Origin: Desulfovirgula sp.
GTDB lineage: Bacteria > Bacillota > Desulfotomaculia > Desulfotomaculales > Nap2-2B
Assembly (NCBI GenBank): GCA_020725585.1
Contig: DYES01000028.1
Span: 1-64,000, forward strand
Direction of reading: 5' to 3'
DNA length: 64,000 bases
Shown here: positions 1 through 8,866 of the stretch, piece after piece
Layout of the letters: each line of letters begins with the position of its first letter
How positions within the stretch are numbered: the stretch's first letter is position 1
Notes under the pieces: generated by a model
Told to the model about the DNA's origin: nothing
Seen by the model: the letters and a program-made list of their open reading frames with translations, nothing else
Database searches by the model: none
Position numbers and translations under genes: made by a program

Positions 1-2
1 AA

Positions 3-75
3 GCAAAACACCTTTCCTTTCTGTAAATGGAATGGTTTGCGCCAGTCCCATTATACCAGAAAGAGGGTGTTTTGC
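3..75. repeat. Imperfect inverted repeat at window start
   Basis: The arm at 3-23 begins gcaaaacacc and the arm at 57-75 ends ggtgttttgc. Ten outer bases pair perfectly and the inner pyrimidine/purine stretches pair imperfectly. A smaller stem (aatgg near 31-35, ccatt near 49-53) may nest inside. It could be the end of a repeat or a structured 3' end of a gene outside the window. No function is assigned. Confidence 0.45.
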
Positions 76-229
76 CTATTATTTAAGAAAACTTTATCTT
101 ATCACGGTACATGAAAAAGATCAACTGCGAAAGTTGAGTTAATGAATAACTGACAAAAAGCGCAAAAGGGTGAAAAACTCCAGAAAATTAAACCGTTTGA
201 GTAGGAAAATTCAAATGGGAGGTTTAATA

Positions 230-520
230 ATGTACGATAAAGACGTAAAAAGTGTTTTGCACGAAGTGAAGAGCGTTTACCCGATCTACGACTATCATCT
301 CATTTTGGAATTTGACGAGGGAGAGTATAGAGTTGCCGATTTGCGCCCGTTTTTAAAGGGGCCCGTATTCGAACCCTTAAAGGATCGCAAATTTTTCAAA
401 CTGGTCAAAGTAGATCCAGAGGCGGGCACAATAGTGTGGCCTAACGAAGCGGATCTTGACCCCGACGTGTTGTACGCTCAAAGTGTACCTCTTGTGCTTC
501 CCAACGTTTCCGGGCATTAG
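230..520 (+). CDS. DUF2442 domain protein
   Basis: A 96-residue protein starting MYDKDVKSVLHEVKSVYPIY, with the DUF2442 pattern: a short beta-rich domain with FDEGEYRVADLRPFL followed by PVFEPLKDRKFFKLVKV and an acidic WPNEADLDPD segment. The ATG at 230 has a good ribosome binding site (gggagg at 217-222), so the in-frame ATG at 170 is not the likely start. DUF2442 proteins are often paired with DUF4160 proteins in toxin-antitoxin-like modules, but no partner lies downstream. The gene faces the minus-strand kor genes. Its biochemical role is unknown. Confidence 0.8.
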   Translation: MYDKDVKSVLHEVKSVYPIYDYHLILEFDEGEYRVADLRPFLKGPVFEPLKDRKFFKLVKVDPEAGTIVWPNEADLDPDVLYAQSVPLVLPNVSGH

Positions 521-581
521 CCGGATAAAAAGCAGATAGGCCGGATGAAAAGGTGATTCCAGTTAACCGGTGCTTCCGGAA

Positions 582-641
582 CAAAAATGAGGCCCCGTCA
601 CCCGTCAACCCAAAAGCTTATGGTTGAGGGGACGGGGCCTC
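582..641 (-). terminator. Terminator of the kor operon
   Basis: The outer stem gaggccccgtc (589-599) pairs with gacggggcctc (631-641), and an inner caaccca/tggttg stem extends it. Read on the minus strand, the hairpin is followed by a T-rich run (catttttgttc), as expected for rho-independent termination ten bases after the korC stop. Confidence 0.8.
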
Positions 642-651
642 GGGCCAGCCT

Positions 652-1212
652 TCATTCTAACTGATTAATGGGCGATCCCGCCAGCGCAAGCCCCCGGTGG
701 TAAGCCTGGAGGTTTAGCTCCGCCGCGCGGCCGGAGAAGCGGTGCCGGATGGTTTTTTCCAGGGATTCTGCCCCGACGATGCCGGTGATGGCCACAATTG
801 CCCCCAAGGCAACCAGGTTGGTCACCTCTGCCCGGCCCAGTTCCCGGGCCGTCTCCGTAAACGGAAAGCCGTAAGCGCGCGCGGCAATTTTTTCTTTCGG
901 CAAAGGCTCAACCAGGCTGCTGTCGTAAACCAGGAAGGCCTGCGCCGGCAGGGAAGGGACGTAAATCTCGTAAGCTTTTTGCGTCAGGGCCAAAACAAGA
1001 TCGGGTTCTTCTACGCCCGGGTAGATGATTTCCCGCGTGCTGATGACCACTTCCGACTTGGTGAAGCCGCCCCGCGAAGCGATTCCGTAAGATTGCGTCT
1101 GGGCTGCGTTTTTTTCTTCCCAAAGGGATGCCGCCTGGGCCAGCAGGATGCCGGCGACAATCAAGCCCTGCCCGCCTTCCCCGGCCAGCACCACCTGCCA
1201 GGTTTCTTTCAA
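652..1212 (-). CDS. korC: 2-oxoacid:ferredoxin oxidoreductase, gamma subunit
   Basis: A 186-residue gamma subunit of the pyruvate/2-ketoisovalerate/2-oxoglutarate ferredoxin oxidoreductase family. The N-terminus carries the typical VVLAGEGGQGLIVAGILLAQAA segment and then TQSYGIASRGG. The likely start is TTG at 1212, seven bases after a gggggtt-type site; the longer frame opening at 1353 would overlap korB by about 95 bases and adds an arginine-rich leader foreign to the family. With the upstream beta, alpha and ferredoxin subunits it forms a four-subunit cytoplasmic enzyme converting a 2-oxoacid and CoA to acyl-CoA, CO2 and reduced ferredoxin. Confidence 0.88.
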   Translation of the reverse strand: MKETWQVVLAGEGGQGLIVAGILLAQAASLWEEKNAAQTQSYGIASRGGFTKSEVVISTREIIYPGVEEPDLVLALTQKAYEIYVPSLPAQAFLVYDSSLVEPLPKEKIAARAYGFPFTETARELGRAEVTNLVALGAIVAITGIVGAESLEKTIRHRFSGRAAELNLQAYHRGLALAGSPINQLE

Positions 1213-1258
1213 AACAAAAACCCCCTTTGCGAATATTCCTTCGGCCCGTCTGTCTCTT

Positions 1259-2098
1259 TTAAGAAGACTCCGTCCCTTTCGCCAGCGCCTTTTTGCGCAT
1301 TTTTTCGTAGCTCGTATTGAAATCGGGGTCGTCGCGCTCGGCAAGTTTGCCAATGAAAAAAGATCCTTCCGGCAGTTCGCCGCCCTTTGCCGCCGCCGAA
1401 CCGACGTGCACCGCCCGCTCCTTGAGCAATTTCATCATCTGCACGGCCGGCCCCAATCTGTTGCGCCTTCCAAAGTGGGTGGGGCAGGGGCTCACCACCT
1501 CGATGAAAGAAAAGCCTTTTTTCGCGATGCCGTCGCGGATCAGGCGGTCCAGCTGGGGAACGTGGTACACCGTTCCCCGCGCCACGTAGTTGGCACCGGC
1601 CGCCTCCACCAGGCGGCAGAGGTCGAAATCCCGCTCGGGGTTGCCGTACCTGGTGGTGCTGGTAATCGCCCCGGCCGGCGTGGTGGCTGAAACCTGCCCT
1701 CCCGTCATGCCGTAATTGTAATTATTTACAACCACTGCGGTCAGGTCGATGTTGCGCCGGGCGGCGTGGATGAGGTGGTTGCCGCCGATGGTCGCCCCGT
1801 CGCCGTCGCCCATGAGCACCACCACGGTAAGCTCGGGCCGGGCTGCCTTTACCCCCGTCGCAAAAGCCAGCGCCCGCCCGTGGGTCCCGTGCAGGGCGTT
1901 GGTGGACAGGTAGTCATCCGCTTTGCCCCAGCAGCCGATGCCGGTGACCACGACCACCTTGTGGCGGGGCAATTTTAGTTCCGCCAGGGCGCGGGTTAGC
2001 GCTCCCAGGGCGATGCCGTTGCCGCACCCCGGGCACCACATGTGCGGGAGCATGCTTTCCTCCAAGTACTCTTTCCAGGCGGTCTTTAACCCAGGCAC
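1259..2098 (-). CDS. korB: 2-oxoacid:ferredoxin oxidoreductase, beta (TPP) subunit
   Basis: This 279-residue subunit binds thiamine diphosphate and a [4Fe-4S] cluster. CPGCG lies near residue 22, and the TPP/Mg2+ motif runs from GDGDGATIGGNH to NNYNYGMTGGQ. It is the catalytic subunit for decarboxylation. Its ATG overlaps the end of the alpha-subunit gene by 13 bases, so the two are probably translationally coupled. The DABC order with split subunits is typical of 2-oxoglutarate or branched-chain 2-oxoacid enzymes; substrate cannot be fixed from sequence, although the adjacent glutamate dehydrogenase favours 2-oxoglutarate. Confidence 0.92.
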   Translation of the reverse strand: MPGLKTAWKEYLEESMLPHMWCPGCGNGIALGALTRALAELKLPRHKVVVVTGIGCWGKADDYLSTNALHGTHGRALAFATGVKAARPELTVVVLMGDGDGATIGGNHLIHAARRNIDLTAVVVNNYNYGMTGGQVSATTPAGAITSTTRYGNPERDFDLCRLVEAAGANYVARGTVYHVPQLDRLIRDGIAKKGFSFIEVVSPCPTHFGRRNRLGPAVQMMKLLKERAVHVGSAAAKGGELPEGSFFIGKLAERDDPDFNTSYEKMRKKALAKGTESS

Positions 2099-3297
2099 GC
2101 GAACACCTCCTCTATCCGGGCGCTGATTTCGCCCGGCGTAAAACCTTCGCCGTTTGATTTAGGCAGGCCAAAGACTGGTTTTGCCTTGCCCACCACCCGC
2201 TCGACTTCGCGCCCTACCTGCCCCATGTTGAGCTCCGGGACCAGCAGCGCGCGGGCGCGGGCGGCGGCTTGCGCGACGAGCGCGTCGGGAAAGGGCCACA
2301 GGGTGATCAGCTGCAGGACGCCCACTTTCCGGCCGAAAGCGCGCAGGGCCGCCGCCCGGGCGGGCCTTACGGTGCAGCCAAACGCAACGATCAATAAATC
2401 CAGTTCTTCTTCCCGGTTATAGTGGTGTTTAACCAGCAGGATTTCGTCCAAATGATTTTCCAGCTTGGTGAAGAGGCGCCTGATCTTGGCCTGGGCGTTG
2501 GCAGGGTCGTTCTGGCTGTAGCCCCTTTCCCCGTGCATGGAGCTGGTCACGTGAAAAACGTACGCGCTGCCAAAATCGGCCAGGGGCGGGACGCCGTCGG
2601 GGTCCGGCTTGAAGGGCAGGTACTCTTCCGGCGGGCAGGTGGGCTTTTTGCGGTTGACGATCTTGATCTGGGCCGGGTCGGGGAGCGCAACGTTTTCCCG
2701 CATGTGGGCCACAATTTCGTCGGCCAAGAGGACCACCGGCACGCGGAAGCGCTCCGCCAGGTTAAAGGCCGTCACGGTCAGTTCAAAACATTCCTGCACC
2801 GTCGCCGGGGAAAGAACAATGAGGTGTTGGTCGCCGTGGCGGCCCCAGCGGGCCTGCATGACGTCGGCCTGGGCGGGCCTGGTGGCCAGCCCGGTGCTGG
2901 GGCCGCTGCGCTGCACGTTGACCACCACGCAGGGGACTTCGCCTAAGATGGCGACTCCCAGGTTCTCCTGCATAAGCGAAAAGCCGGGGCCGGAAGTGGC
3001 GGTGAAGGCCTTTACTCCCGTTAAGGAGGCGCCGATGACGGCGGCGATGCTGCCCAGTTCGTCCTCCATTTGAATGTAAACTCCGCCCGCCTCCAGGAGT
3101 TTTTCCGAACATACTTCTGCTATTTCCGAGGAAGGCGTGATGGGGTACCCCGCGTAAAAGCGGGCGCCGGCCGCGACGGCCCCTTCGGCGATGGCTTCGT
3201 TCCCCTGGAGGAAGAGCCTTCGGGTCTCCTTGCTTCCCCTGCCAACAGTGCTTTCGTTTTTATCTTTGATTTTACTTCCGTTGGCCGGTTCGTTCAT
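2086..3297 (-). CDS. korA: 2-oxoacid:ferredoxin oxidoreductase, alpha subunit
   Basis: The 403-residue alpha subunit has the pyrimidine-binding domain signature (GNEAIAEGAVAAGARFYAGYPITPSSEIAE), followed by the QMEDELGSIAAVIGASLTGVKAFTATSGPG segment conserved in KorA/VorB proteins, and a C-terminal transketolase-like domain ending with a PELNMGQ motif. Its N-terminal 25 residues are variable and charged. The ATG at 3297 overlaps the end of korD by 4 bases. It works with korB, korC and korD. Confidence 0.92.
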   Translation of the reverse strand: MNEPANGSKIKDKNESTVGRGSKETRRLFLQGNEAIAEGAVAAGARFYAGYPITPSSEIAEVCSEKLLEAGGVYIQMEDELGSIAAVIGASLTGVKAFTATSGPGFSLMQENLGVAILGEVPCVVVNVQRSGPSTGLATRPAQADVMQARWGRHGDQHLIVLSPATVQECFELTVTAFNLAERFRVPVVLLADEIVAHMRENVALPDPAQIKIVNRKKPTCPPEEYLPFKPDPDGVPPLADFGSAYVFHVTSSMHGERGYSQNDPANAQAKIRRLFTKLENHLDEILLVKHHYNREEELDLLIVAFGCTVRPARAAALRAFGRKVGVLQLITLWPFPDALVAQAAARARALLVPELNMGQVGREVERVVGKAKPVFGLPKSNGEGFTPGEISARIEEVFACLG

Positions 3298-3488
3298 TTC
3301 CCTTTCTCACCTACCTCCAGGGCAAAATCCGGGCACCGCATGACGCACAGGCCGCAGGCCGTGCACTTCTCGGCGCGCTCGACTACGGGGGCGCCCCGGC
3401 AGTCGGCGCCGAAAACCTCCTGCGGGCAAAAGGCGATGCAGATGCCGCAGTGTTTGCAGCGCTTTGGATCGATCTTTATTTGGCACAT
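3294..3488 (-). CDS. korD: 2-oxoacid:ferredoxin oxidoreductase, delta (ferredoxin) subunit
   Basis: A 64-residue 2[4Fe-4S] ferredoxin-type subunit. The first cluster motif is CKHCGICIAFCP and the second is CTACGLCVMRCP, giving eight cysteines. It carries electrons from the TPP/FeS core to soluble ferredoxin. It is first in the korDABC run and overlaps korA by 4 bases. Confidence 0.92.
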   Translation of the reverse strand: MCQIKIDPKRCKHCGICIAFCPQEVFGADCRGAPVVERAEKCTACGLCVMRCPDFALEVGEKGK

Positions 3489-3559
3489 ATCAGCTATTCC
3501 CCCACATAATCAGACTGCACTTGAAAAAAACTTAAACAGCAATAGCCGGCGCCATTTAG

Positions 3560-4765
3560 TCAGCCATTCAGCGCCTGTTCCAGGTCCTCTTTAATTTCTT
3601 CGACATCTTCCAACCCGATGAACAAACGGACCTGCGAAGGGCTTAGTTCGTGTTCCCGCAACCATTCCGGAGCGGGGCTGTGTACTCCCGTCAGGGGATA
3701 CCAGACCAGGCTTTCAAAGCCGCCCCAGCTGGCGGCAATCCTGAAATGCCTGAGCCTGTTGACAAAGGAGTTGACTTTGGCGGGCCCATCCTTTAATTCA
3801 AGCGCAAGAAGCGAGCCCGCCCCGCGCATCTGGCGGGCGGCTAATGCGTGCTGGGGATGCGACGCAAGCATCGGGTAATATACTCGGGCGACTTTCGGGT
3901 GGTTCTCCAAAAAAGCGGCGATCTCCAGGCCCACCCGATTGTGATATTCCATGCGCAGGGCAAACGTCCGCAGGCCCCGCAACGCCAGCCAAGCTTCAAA
4001 AGGCCCCAAAATATTCCCCCGCAAGTAGTGCTCGCGCTCGGCAATTTGCTTAAGGATTTCTTCATCCGCACAGACCGCCCCAAGAAGGACGTCGCCGTGT
4101 CCATTGAGGTACTTGCTCCCGGAATGAATAACAATATCAATGCCAAAGTCGCGGGGATTCTGGTTATAAGGCGTGGCAATGGTATTGTCAATCATCGTGA
4201 CGACGCCGCGGCTTTTGGCCAGGTCGGCAACAGCAGCCAAATCCTGCAGCGAATACCGGGAACTGGACGGACTTTCCAGGAAAAACAAAGTCGTATTGGG
4301 GCGAAGCGCTTTCTCAAAATCTTCCACCCGGTGCCCGCCCACGAAGGTAACCGATATCCCGTACCTCTGGGTTATCTCGTTTAAAATCCGGTAGGTATTC
4401 TTGTAAACCGTGCGCACGGCGACAATATGGTCTTTTGCCTTTACCGTCCCCAGGATGGCTGCCCCAATCGCGCCCATTCCGGAAGCAAAACACTTGCATG
4501 ACGGGGCTTTTTCCAGCGCCGCGAGCTTTTTCTCCAGAATTTGCGTGGTCGGGTTGGCCATCCGGGTATAATAAAACCGCTCCTTGTTCTCTTGCGCAAA
4601 AAAGGCAACGGCTTCCTCCAGGCGGTGAAAATAAAAATTCACCGTTTCAAAGAGAGGAGGAATTATCGAATCGCTAAACGCCCCCTTGGCTTCCCCGAGG
4701 TGGGTGCAAATCTGCGCTATTCGGCCCGCACCGTCGAACTGCCCGCCTTTTTCTGTTCCGCTCAT
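3560..4765 (-). CDS. PLP-dependent trans-sulfuration enzyme (methionine gamma-lyase / cystathionine gamma-synthase type)
   Basis: A 401-residue Cys/Met-metabolism PLP enzyme. SGSKYLNGHGD contains the Schiff-base lysine (about K218); YYTRMANPTT and ASGMGAIGAAIL are the substrate/PLP phosphate regions, and IDNTIATPYNQNP precedes the lysine. Family members include cystathionine gamma-synthase, cystathionine gamma-lyase and methionine gamma-lyase, which motifs alone do not separate. The position between a TRAP importer and korDABC fits a degradative lyase making 2-oxobutyrate, ammonia and a thiol; this is inference. The start is set at ATG 4765 after gagagga; a TTG lies one codon upstream. Confidence 0.85.
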   Translation of the reverse strand: MSGTEKGGQFDGAGRIAQICTHLGEAKGAFSDSIIPPLFETVNFYFHRLEEAVAFFAQENKERFYYTRMANPTTQILEKKLAALEKAPSCKCFASGMGAIGAAILGTVKAKDHIVAVRTVYKNTYRILNEITQRYGISVTFVGGHRVEDFEKALRPNTTLFFLESPSSSRYSLQDLAAVADLAKSRGVVTMIDNTIATPYNQNPRDFGIDIVIHSGSKYLNGHGDVLLGAVCADEEILKQIAEREHYLRGNILGPFEAWLALRGLRTFALRMEYHNRVGLEIAAFLENHPKVARVYYPMLASHPQHALAARQMRGAGSLLALELKDGPAKVNSFVNRLRHFRIAASWGGFESLVWYPLTGVHSPAPEWLREHELSPSQVRLFIGLEDVEEIKEDLEQALNG

Positions 4766-4820
4766 CAAATCCTCTCCATCCCGGGAATTTTCTTTAAAAA
4801 ATTAATTAATAATTAATAAA

Positions 4821-4933
4821 TAGAAGAGCTTTTCGAAGTTCGCGGCCTGTGGTTCGCGGCCACCTTAATTCTTGAACGCGGCTTCGTCAATTTTTTCTTC
4901 TCACTCCGGATTCGAACATCGAAAGCTCTTCTA
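4821..4933. repeat. Long inverted repeat between lyase and TAXI genes
   Basis: The arm at 4821-4842 (tagaagagctttt then cgaagttcg) is nearly the reverse complement of 4912-4933 (cgaacatcgaaagctcttcta). The loop of about 70 bases holds a direct repeat of gttcgcggcc. It could be a transcript-stabilising structure between the TRAP genes and the lyase, or a small intergenic repeat. Confidence 0.55.
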
Positions 4934-4982
4934 TCGAATATTCTTCTCTCCAGGCTTACCCCTTTAGCCTAGGCCAGACAGC

Positions 4983-6002
4983 CTACTTAAGCACTCCCTT
5001 TTCCTTGTAATATTTTTCCGCTCCCGGGTGCAGGGGAATGGAAATGCCGTTTGTGGCGGTGTCTAAATTAATGCTTTTGCCTTTTTCGTGCACCTTAGCA
5101 ATTTCATCTTTTTTCTCAAAAATGGTCTTCGTGATGTTGTAGACAAGGTCTTCCGGCAGGTCGGCCCGCACGCACAGCGTGGCCAGGGAGCCGGTGGTGA
5201 CAACATCTTCGTCAACGCCTTTGTAAGTTCCCTTCGGGATGGTCACGGGCTGCGAAAAATAGGGGTATTTTTCCCTGATCTTGTTGATGTTTTCGGGGTC
5301 GATCGAAAGAATCCTGATCTCGTGCTGGGTGCTGATATCAATGATCGCCGAGTTGGGCGCGCCGGCGTCTACCATCACGGCATCCACCTGATCGTCTTTA
5401 AGTAATTCCATAGACGGCCCAAAAGCGAGATACTGGGGCTTGATATCGCTCATGGACATGCCGTAAGACTCCAGCACGGCCTGCATGGCGAGAGGGCTCG
5501 AGCTGCCCTGGATGCCTACGGCTACTTTCTTTCCTTTCAAGTCCCGGTAAGTTTTAATCCCGGACTTGGCCTTGACTACCGTTTGAATGGTATTCGGATA
5601 AAGGGACATCAACCCGCGAATATTCTCCACTTTTTGGTCCTTGAACATTTCCTTTCCGTTGTAGGCCCAGTCGGCGATCAGCGACTCGACAAAACCGATC
5701 TCCGTCTGTTTCTGAGCAATGAGGCGCGCATTCTCAATTGATCCCCCGGTAGATTCCGCGGCCACATTCAGGCCGAGCCCCGCGTTGGTCAACACGTTGG
5801 CGATGGCGGTGCCCAGGGGATAATAAGTCCCGCTCGTCGCGCCCGTGGAAATAGACATTCTCTGCACTTTCGCCGGCGCGGCCTGCTGGTCCTGCTGCCC
5901 GCCGGCCTGCTCCTTGCTCCCGCCGCAGCCGGCAGCCAGGAAAGCAACCAGAGCAAGAACGACAACCAGGGTTAAGCTTTTTGCTCTCCTTAACGTGAAC
6001 AT
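4983..6002 (-). CDS. TRAP transporter TAXI-family solute receptor
   Basis: A 339-residue extracytoplasmic solute receptor. It has a hydrophobic signal followed by a lipobox (LAAGC, cysteine at about residue 26), so it is probably a lipoprotein in this Gram-positive. The mature protein opens with a Q/A-rich linker and then MSISTGATSGTYYPLGTAIANVL, the hallmark of the TAXI family (TIGR02122). TAXI receptors bind glutamate/glutamine or C4-C5 carboxylates in known cases. The adjacent fused permease completes the sodium- or proton-driven importer. Confidence 0.93.
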   Translation of the reverse strand: MFTLRRAKSLTLVVVLALVAFLAAGCGGSKEQAGGQQDQQAAPAKVQRMSISTGATSGTYYPLGTAIANVLTNAGLGLNVAAESTGGSIENARLIAQKQTEIGFVESLIADWAYNGKEMFKDQKVENIRGLMSLYPNTIQTVVKAKSGIKTYRDLKGKKVAVGIQGSSSPLAMQAVLESYGMSMSDIKPQYLAFGPSMELLKDDQVDAVMVDAGAPNSAIIDISTQHEIRILSIDPENINKIREKYPYFSQPVTIPKGTYKGVDEDVVTTGSLATLCVRADLPEDLVYNITKTIFEKKDEIAKVHEKGKSINLDTATNGISIPLHPGAEKYYKEKGVLK

Positions 6003-6088
6003 TTCGTTAAAGATACCTCCTTCTTCTTTAGAAAATAATGTCTGTTTTTTAGTAACTGTATTGCTCCTGGCGCTTATTCTTCCTTCTC

Positions 6089-7957
6089 TTAAACTTTCCC
6101 CGTCACCTCCCCGGGCAGGTCTTTTTTATTTTTAAGCCCTTGCCAAATGAACAAGGCAATTAAAACAGAGAGGCCAAGCGCGCCGGTTAGATATTCCGGG
6201 TAGATCAGCAGCCCGGCCGCCCCCAGCAAAAGGAACCTTTCCAAAGCGTTGCAGCGGCGCTGGAAATACCCCGAAAACGCGGCGCTCAAGGCCACTACGC
6301 CAAGCAGTGCGGCGGCCGTGACGAGGATTATATCCCCCAGCGGGGCCTTGCCCATGAGGGCAGGGTAATAAACAAAGAGGAAAGGAACCAGGTAAGCGAC
6401 AAGCACGTTTTTGGAGGCGATCAAGCCGCTGACCATCGGGTTGGCCTGGGCAATCCCGGCGGTTGCGTACGCAGCCAGGGCCACCGGCGGAGTGATGTCA
6501 GCAAAAACGCCGAAGTAAAAAACAAATAAATGGGCCGTCAGGACCGGGATGCCCAGGGCCACCAGGGCCGGCGCGGCAATGGAAGCCTGCACGATATAGT
6601 TCGCCGTCGTGGGCAGGGCCATGCCGAGGATCAGGGAAGCGAACATGGTCAGCAGCAGGGCGAGAATTTGCTTATCGCCGGCCAGGCTGCCGATCACGTT
6701 CGAAAACTTGAGGCCCAACCCGGTCATGCTTACCGAGCCCACGATCATGCCGGCGCAGGCGCAGGCGGCGACCACGGCAATCGCCGTCATGCCGGCGTCT
6801 CTTAACGCATTCCAGAAATCAACCGGCTTCATTCTGGTGGAAGCGCGGACCATGCTGGCCGCAATCAGCAGGGCGATGCTGATATAGGCCGCCCTGGCCG
6901 GGCTGTAGCCCAGAACCAAAATGGTGACCAGGGCCAGGATGGGGACAATGTAGACCCACCCATCCGCAAAAACTTTCTTCATGCGCGGAACTTCTTCGGG
7001 GGGCAGACCCTTTAAGCCGGTGCGGCAGGCTTCAAAGTGCACGTTCATGTAAAGGCAGAAGTAATATAAAATCGCCGGAATGGCCGCCGCGGCAATAATT
7101 TTCAAGTAAGGGATCTGCGTAAACTCCGACATGATAAAGGCCCCGGCGCCCATTACCGGAGGCATAATCTGCCCCCCGGTGGACGCTCCGGCCTCTACTG
7201 CGGCGGCAAACTCCGGCCGGTAACCAATCCGTTTCATGAGCGGAATGGTGAAACTCCCTACCGTCATGGCGTTGGCGATGCTGCTGCCGGAAATGGTCCC
7301 CATCAGACCGCTGCCGATCACGGCGATTTTCGCCGGCCCGCCCCTGGCCCGCCCGGCCAGGGCGACGGCAAAATTGATAAAGAAATTTCCCCCGCCGCTT
7401 TTCTCCAAAAAGGCTCCGAACAATACAAAAAGGTAAACGATGCTGACGATCACGCCCAGGGGTACGCCGAAAATTCCTTCCGTGGTCAGATACATTTGAT
7501 TGATGATTCTGCCCAAGTCGTACCCCCGGTGGCCAAAGGTCCCCGGAATGTACTCGCCGAAGTAGTTATAGAGCAAGAACAGGCCCGTTACCACCGGCAA
7601 AGGCCAGCCCAGGGCTCGGCGGGTCCCCTCCAAAACCAAAAGAACAGCTATCCCGCCCATGATCAGGTCGGTTGTGTTGGGCATCCCCATCCGGTTAACC
7701 AGTTCATCGAAGAAGAACAAAACGTAGGCGCCCACGGCCAGCCCGGCAAGGGCCAGAAAGGCGTCAAAAAAGCCGGTTCTCGCGCCTTTTTTCTTACTCC
7801 ACGGGCAGGTTAGAAAAATAATAAACAGGCTCAACATTAAAACGATGGCCCGCTGGCACATGGCCACCAGAGGCAAACTGATGGAGGTAACCAGAATAAA
7901 CGCCGACATGCTTACCGCGGCGAGGGTAGCCGAGATCTGAAAAATTTTCTCCTTCAT
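6089..7957 (-). CDS. TRAP transporter fused permease (4TM/12TM)
   Basis: A 622-residue membrane protein with the small DctQ-like and large DctM-like units fused, as in TIGR02123 proteins that pair with TAXI receptors. Conserved permease segments include GSGLMGTISGSSIANAMTVG, GASTGGQIMPPVMGAGAFIM and MALPTTANYIVQASIAAPAL. About 16 hydrophobic segments are visible. The start has a strong gaggaggag site. The length is normal, with no sign of damage. Confidence 0.95.
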   Translation of the reverse strand: MKEKIFQISATLAAVSMSAFILVTSISLPLVAMCQRAIVLMLSLFIIFLTCPWSKKKGARTGFFDAFLALAGLAVGAYVLFFFDELVNRMGMPNTTDLIMGGIAVLLVLEGTRRALGWPLPVVTGLFLLYNYFGEYIPGTFGHRGYDLGRIINQMYLTTEGIFGVPLGVIVSIVYLFVLFGAFLEKSGGGNFFINFAVALAGRARGGPAKIAVIGSGLMGTISGSSIANAMTVGSFTIPLMKRIGYRPEFAAAVEAGASTGGQIMPPVMGAGAFIMSEFTQIPYLKIIAAAAIPAILYYFCLYMNVHFEACRTGLKGLPPEEVPRMKKVFADGWVYIVPILALVTILVLGYSPARAAYISIALLIAASMVRASTRMKPVDFWNALRDAGMTAIAVVAACACAGMIVGSVSMTGLGLKFSNVIGSLAGDKQILALLLTMFASLILGMALPTTANYIVQASIAAPALVALGIPVLTAHLFVFYFGVFADITPPVALAAYATAGIAQANPMVSGLIASKNVLVAYLVPFLFVYYPALMGKAPLGDIILVTAAALLGVVALSAAFSGYFQRRCNALERFLLLGAAGLLIYPEYLTGALGLSVLIALFIWQGLKNKKDLPGEVTGKV

Positions 7958-8014
7958 CTTCTCCTCCTCTAATCCCTCTTCTAACGTGTTAAAGAACTTT
8001 TCCGGCCGCGCCGT

Positions 8015-8863
8015 TCAAATATCCGAAACAGCCTTCTTCATTTGTTTGCTTAAAAAATCATTAATAATTTTTTCCAGGGAATGATCGTTTCGCATTTGAC
8101 CCTTGTATCCCAGTGCCGCGGAAATATCCTGAGCCGCCCGGCGAACGGCCCGGGCGTAATTCAAAAGGGTATCTTTATTTGCCCGGGAATCCGGAAAAGA
8201 AACCGACAGCGCCGCGATCACCCGGGTGGAATAATCCCGGATGGGCGCGGAAACGCAGGCGCTGCCCTGGTGAAATTCGTTCATGCTCATGGCCGTTTCC
8301 AAGAGGCGGCAGGAGTTTATTTCTTCCCAGAGCCTTTTCCTGTCCGTAATTGTGTTGGAGGCATAAACTTTCAGCTCTACCCGTTCCAGGTAAGATTCAA
8401 TTTCGTCGTCCTCCAAAAAAGCCAGGAGGGTACGCGAATCGGCCCCGGCATAGAGAGGGGAACGCTGCCCGACGGGAACCACGGTACTGACCGGATGCAG
8501 TCCCGGCAGGGAAAGGAAGCAAACTCTTTCGTCGCCATCGAGCACATCAATATAAACGGTCTCTTTTAACTTATTCCTGAGCCTGCTCAAAACCGGCAAG
8601 GAAACTTTGTACAGGTCCCTTTCCGCGTGAATTACGGCAACCAGATCGAGAAACTTAAAACTTAAGCGGTATTTTTTATTCGCCCGGTTCTGGACGAGGT
8701 AACCCCGCGCCACCAACGTTTGGACAAGCCGGCTGACCGTCGGCGGGGACAAATTTACCCGCTGGCTCAACTCGGTGATCCCCAGTTCATACTGCCGGGG
8801 AGAAAAGGCTTCCAAAATATCGAGGGCCCTCTCCAGAGCCTGAACGGAGGGCATGGGCGCCAT
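8015..8863 (-). CDS. IclR-family transcriptional regulator
   Basis: A 282-residue regulator with an N-terminal winged helix-turn-helix (VQALERALDILEAFSP ... ITELSQRVNLSPPTVSRLVQTL, residues 6-55) and an IclR effector-binding domain (SVSFPDSRA near the C-terminus). It begins 3 bases after the glutamate dehydrogenase stop and is followed by the TRAP genes, so it is probably a local regulator responding to the imported compound or its 2-oxoacid. The operator was not located. Confidence 0.92.
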   Translation of the reverse strand: MAPMPSVQALERALDILEAFSPRQYELGITELSQRVNLSPPTVSRLVQTLVARGYLVQNRANKKYRLSFKFLDLVAVIHAERDLYKVSLPVLSRLRNKLKETVYIDVLDGDERVCFLSLPGLHPVSTVVPVGQRSPLYAGADSRTLLAFLEDDEIESYLERVELKVYASNTITDRKRLWEEINSCRLLETAMSMNEFHQGSACVSAPIRDYSTRVIAALSVSFPDSRANKDTLLNYARAVRRAAQDISAALGYKGQMRNDHSLEKIINDFLSKQMKKAVSDI

Positions 8864-8866
8864 CGC

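Noticed and set aside
742-1320. Long plus-strand frames across the kor genes
   Set aside because: They are antisense to well-conserved genes and their translations show no domain; GC-rich DNA produces such shadows throughout the window.
4900-4925. tRNA-like T-loop sequence gttcgaatcc on the minus strand
   Set aside because: No matching acceptor stem, anticodon arm or D arm could be placed around it; it belongs to the inverted repeat at 4821-4933.
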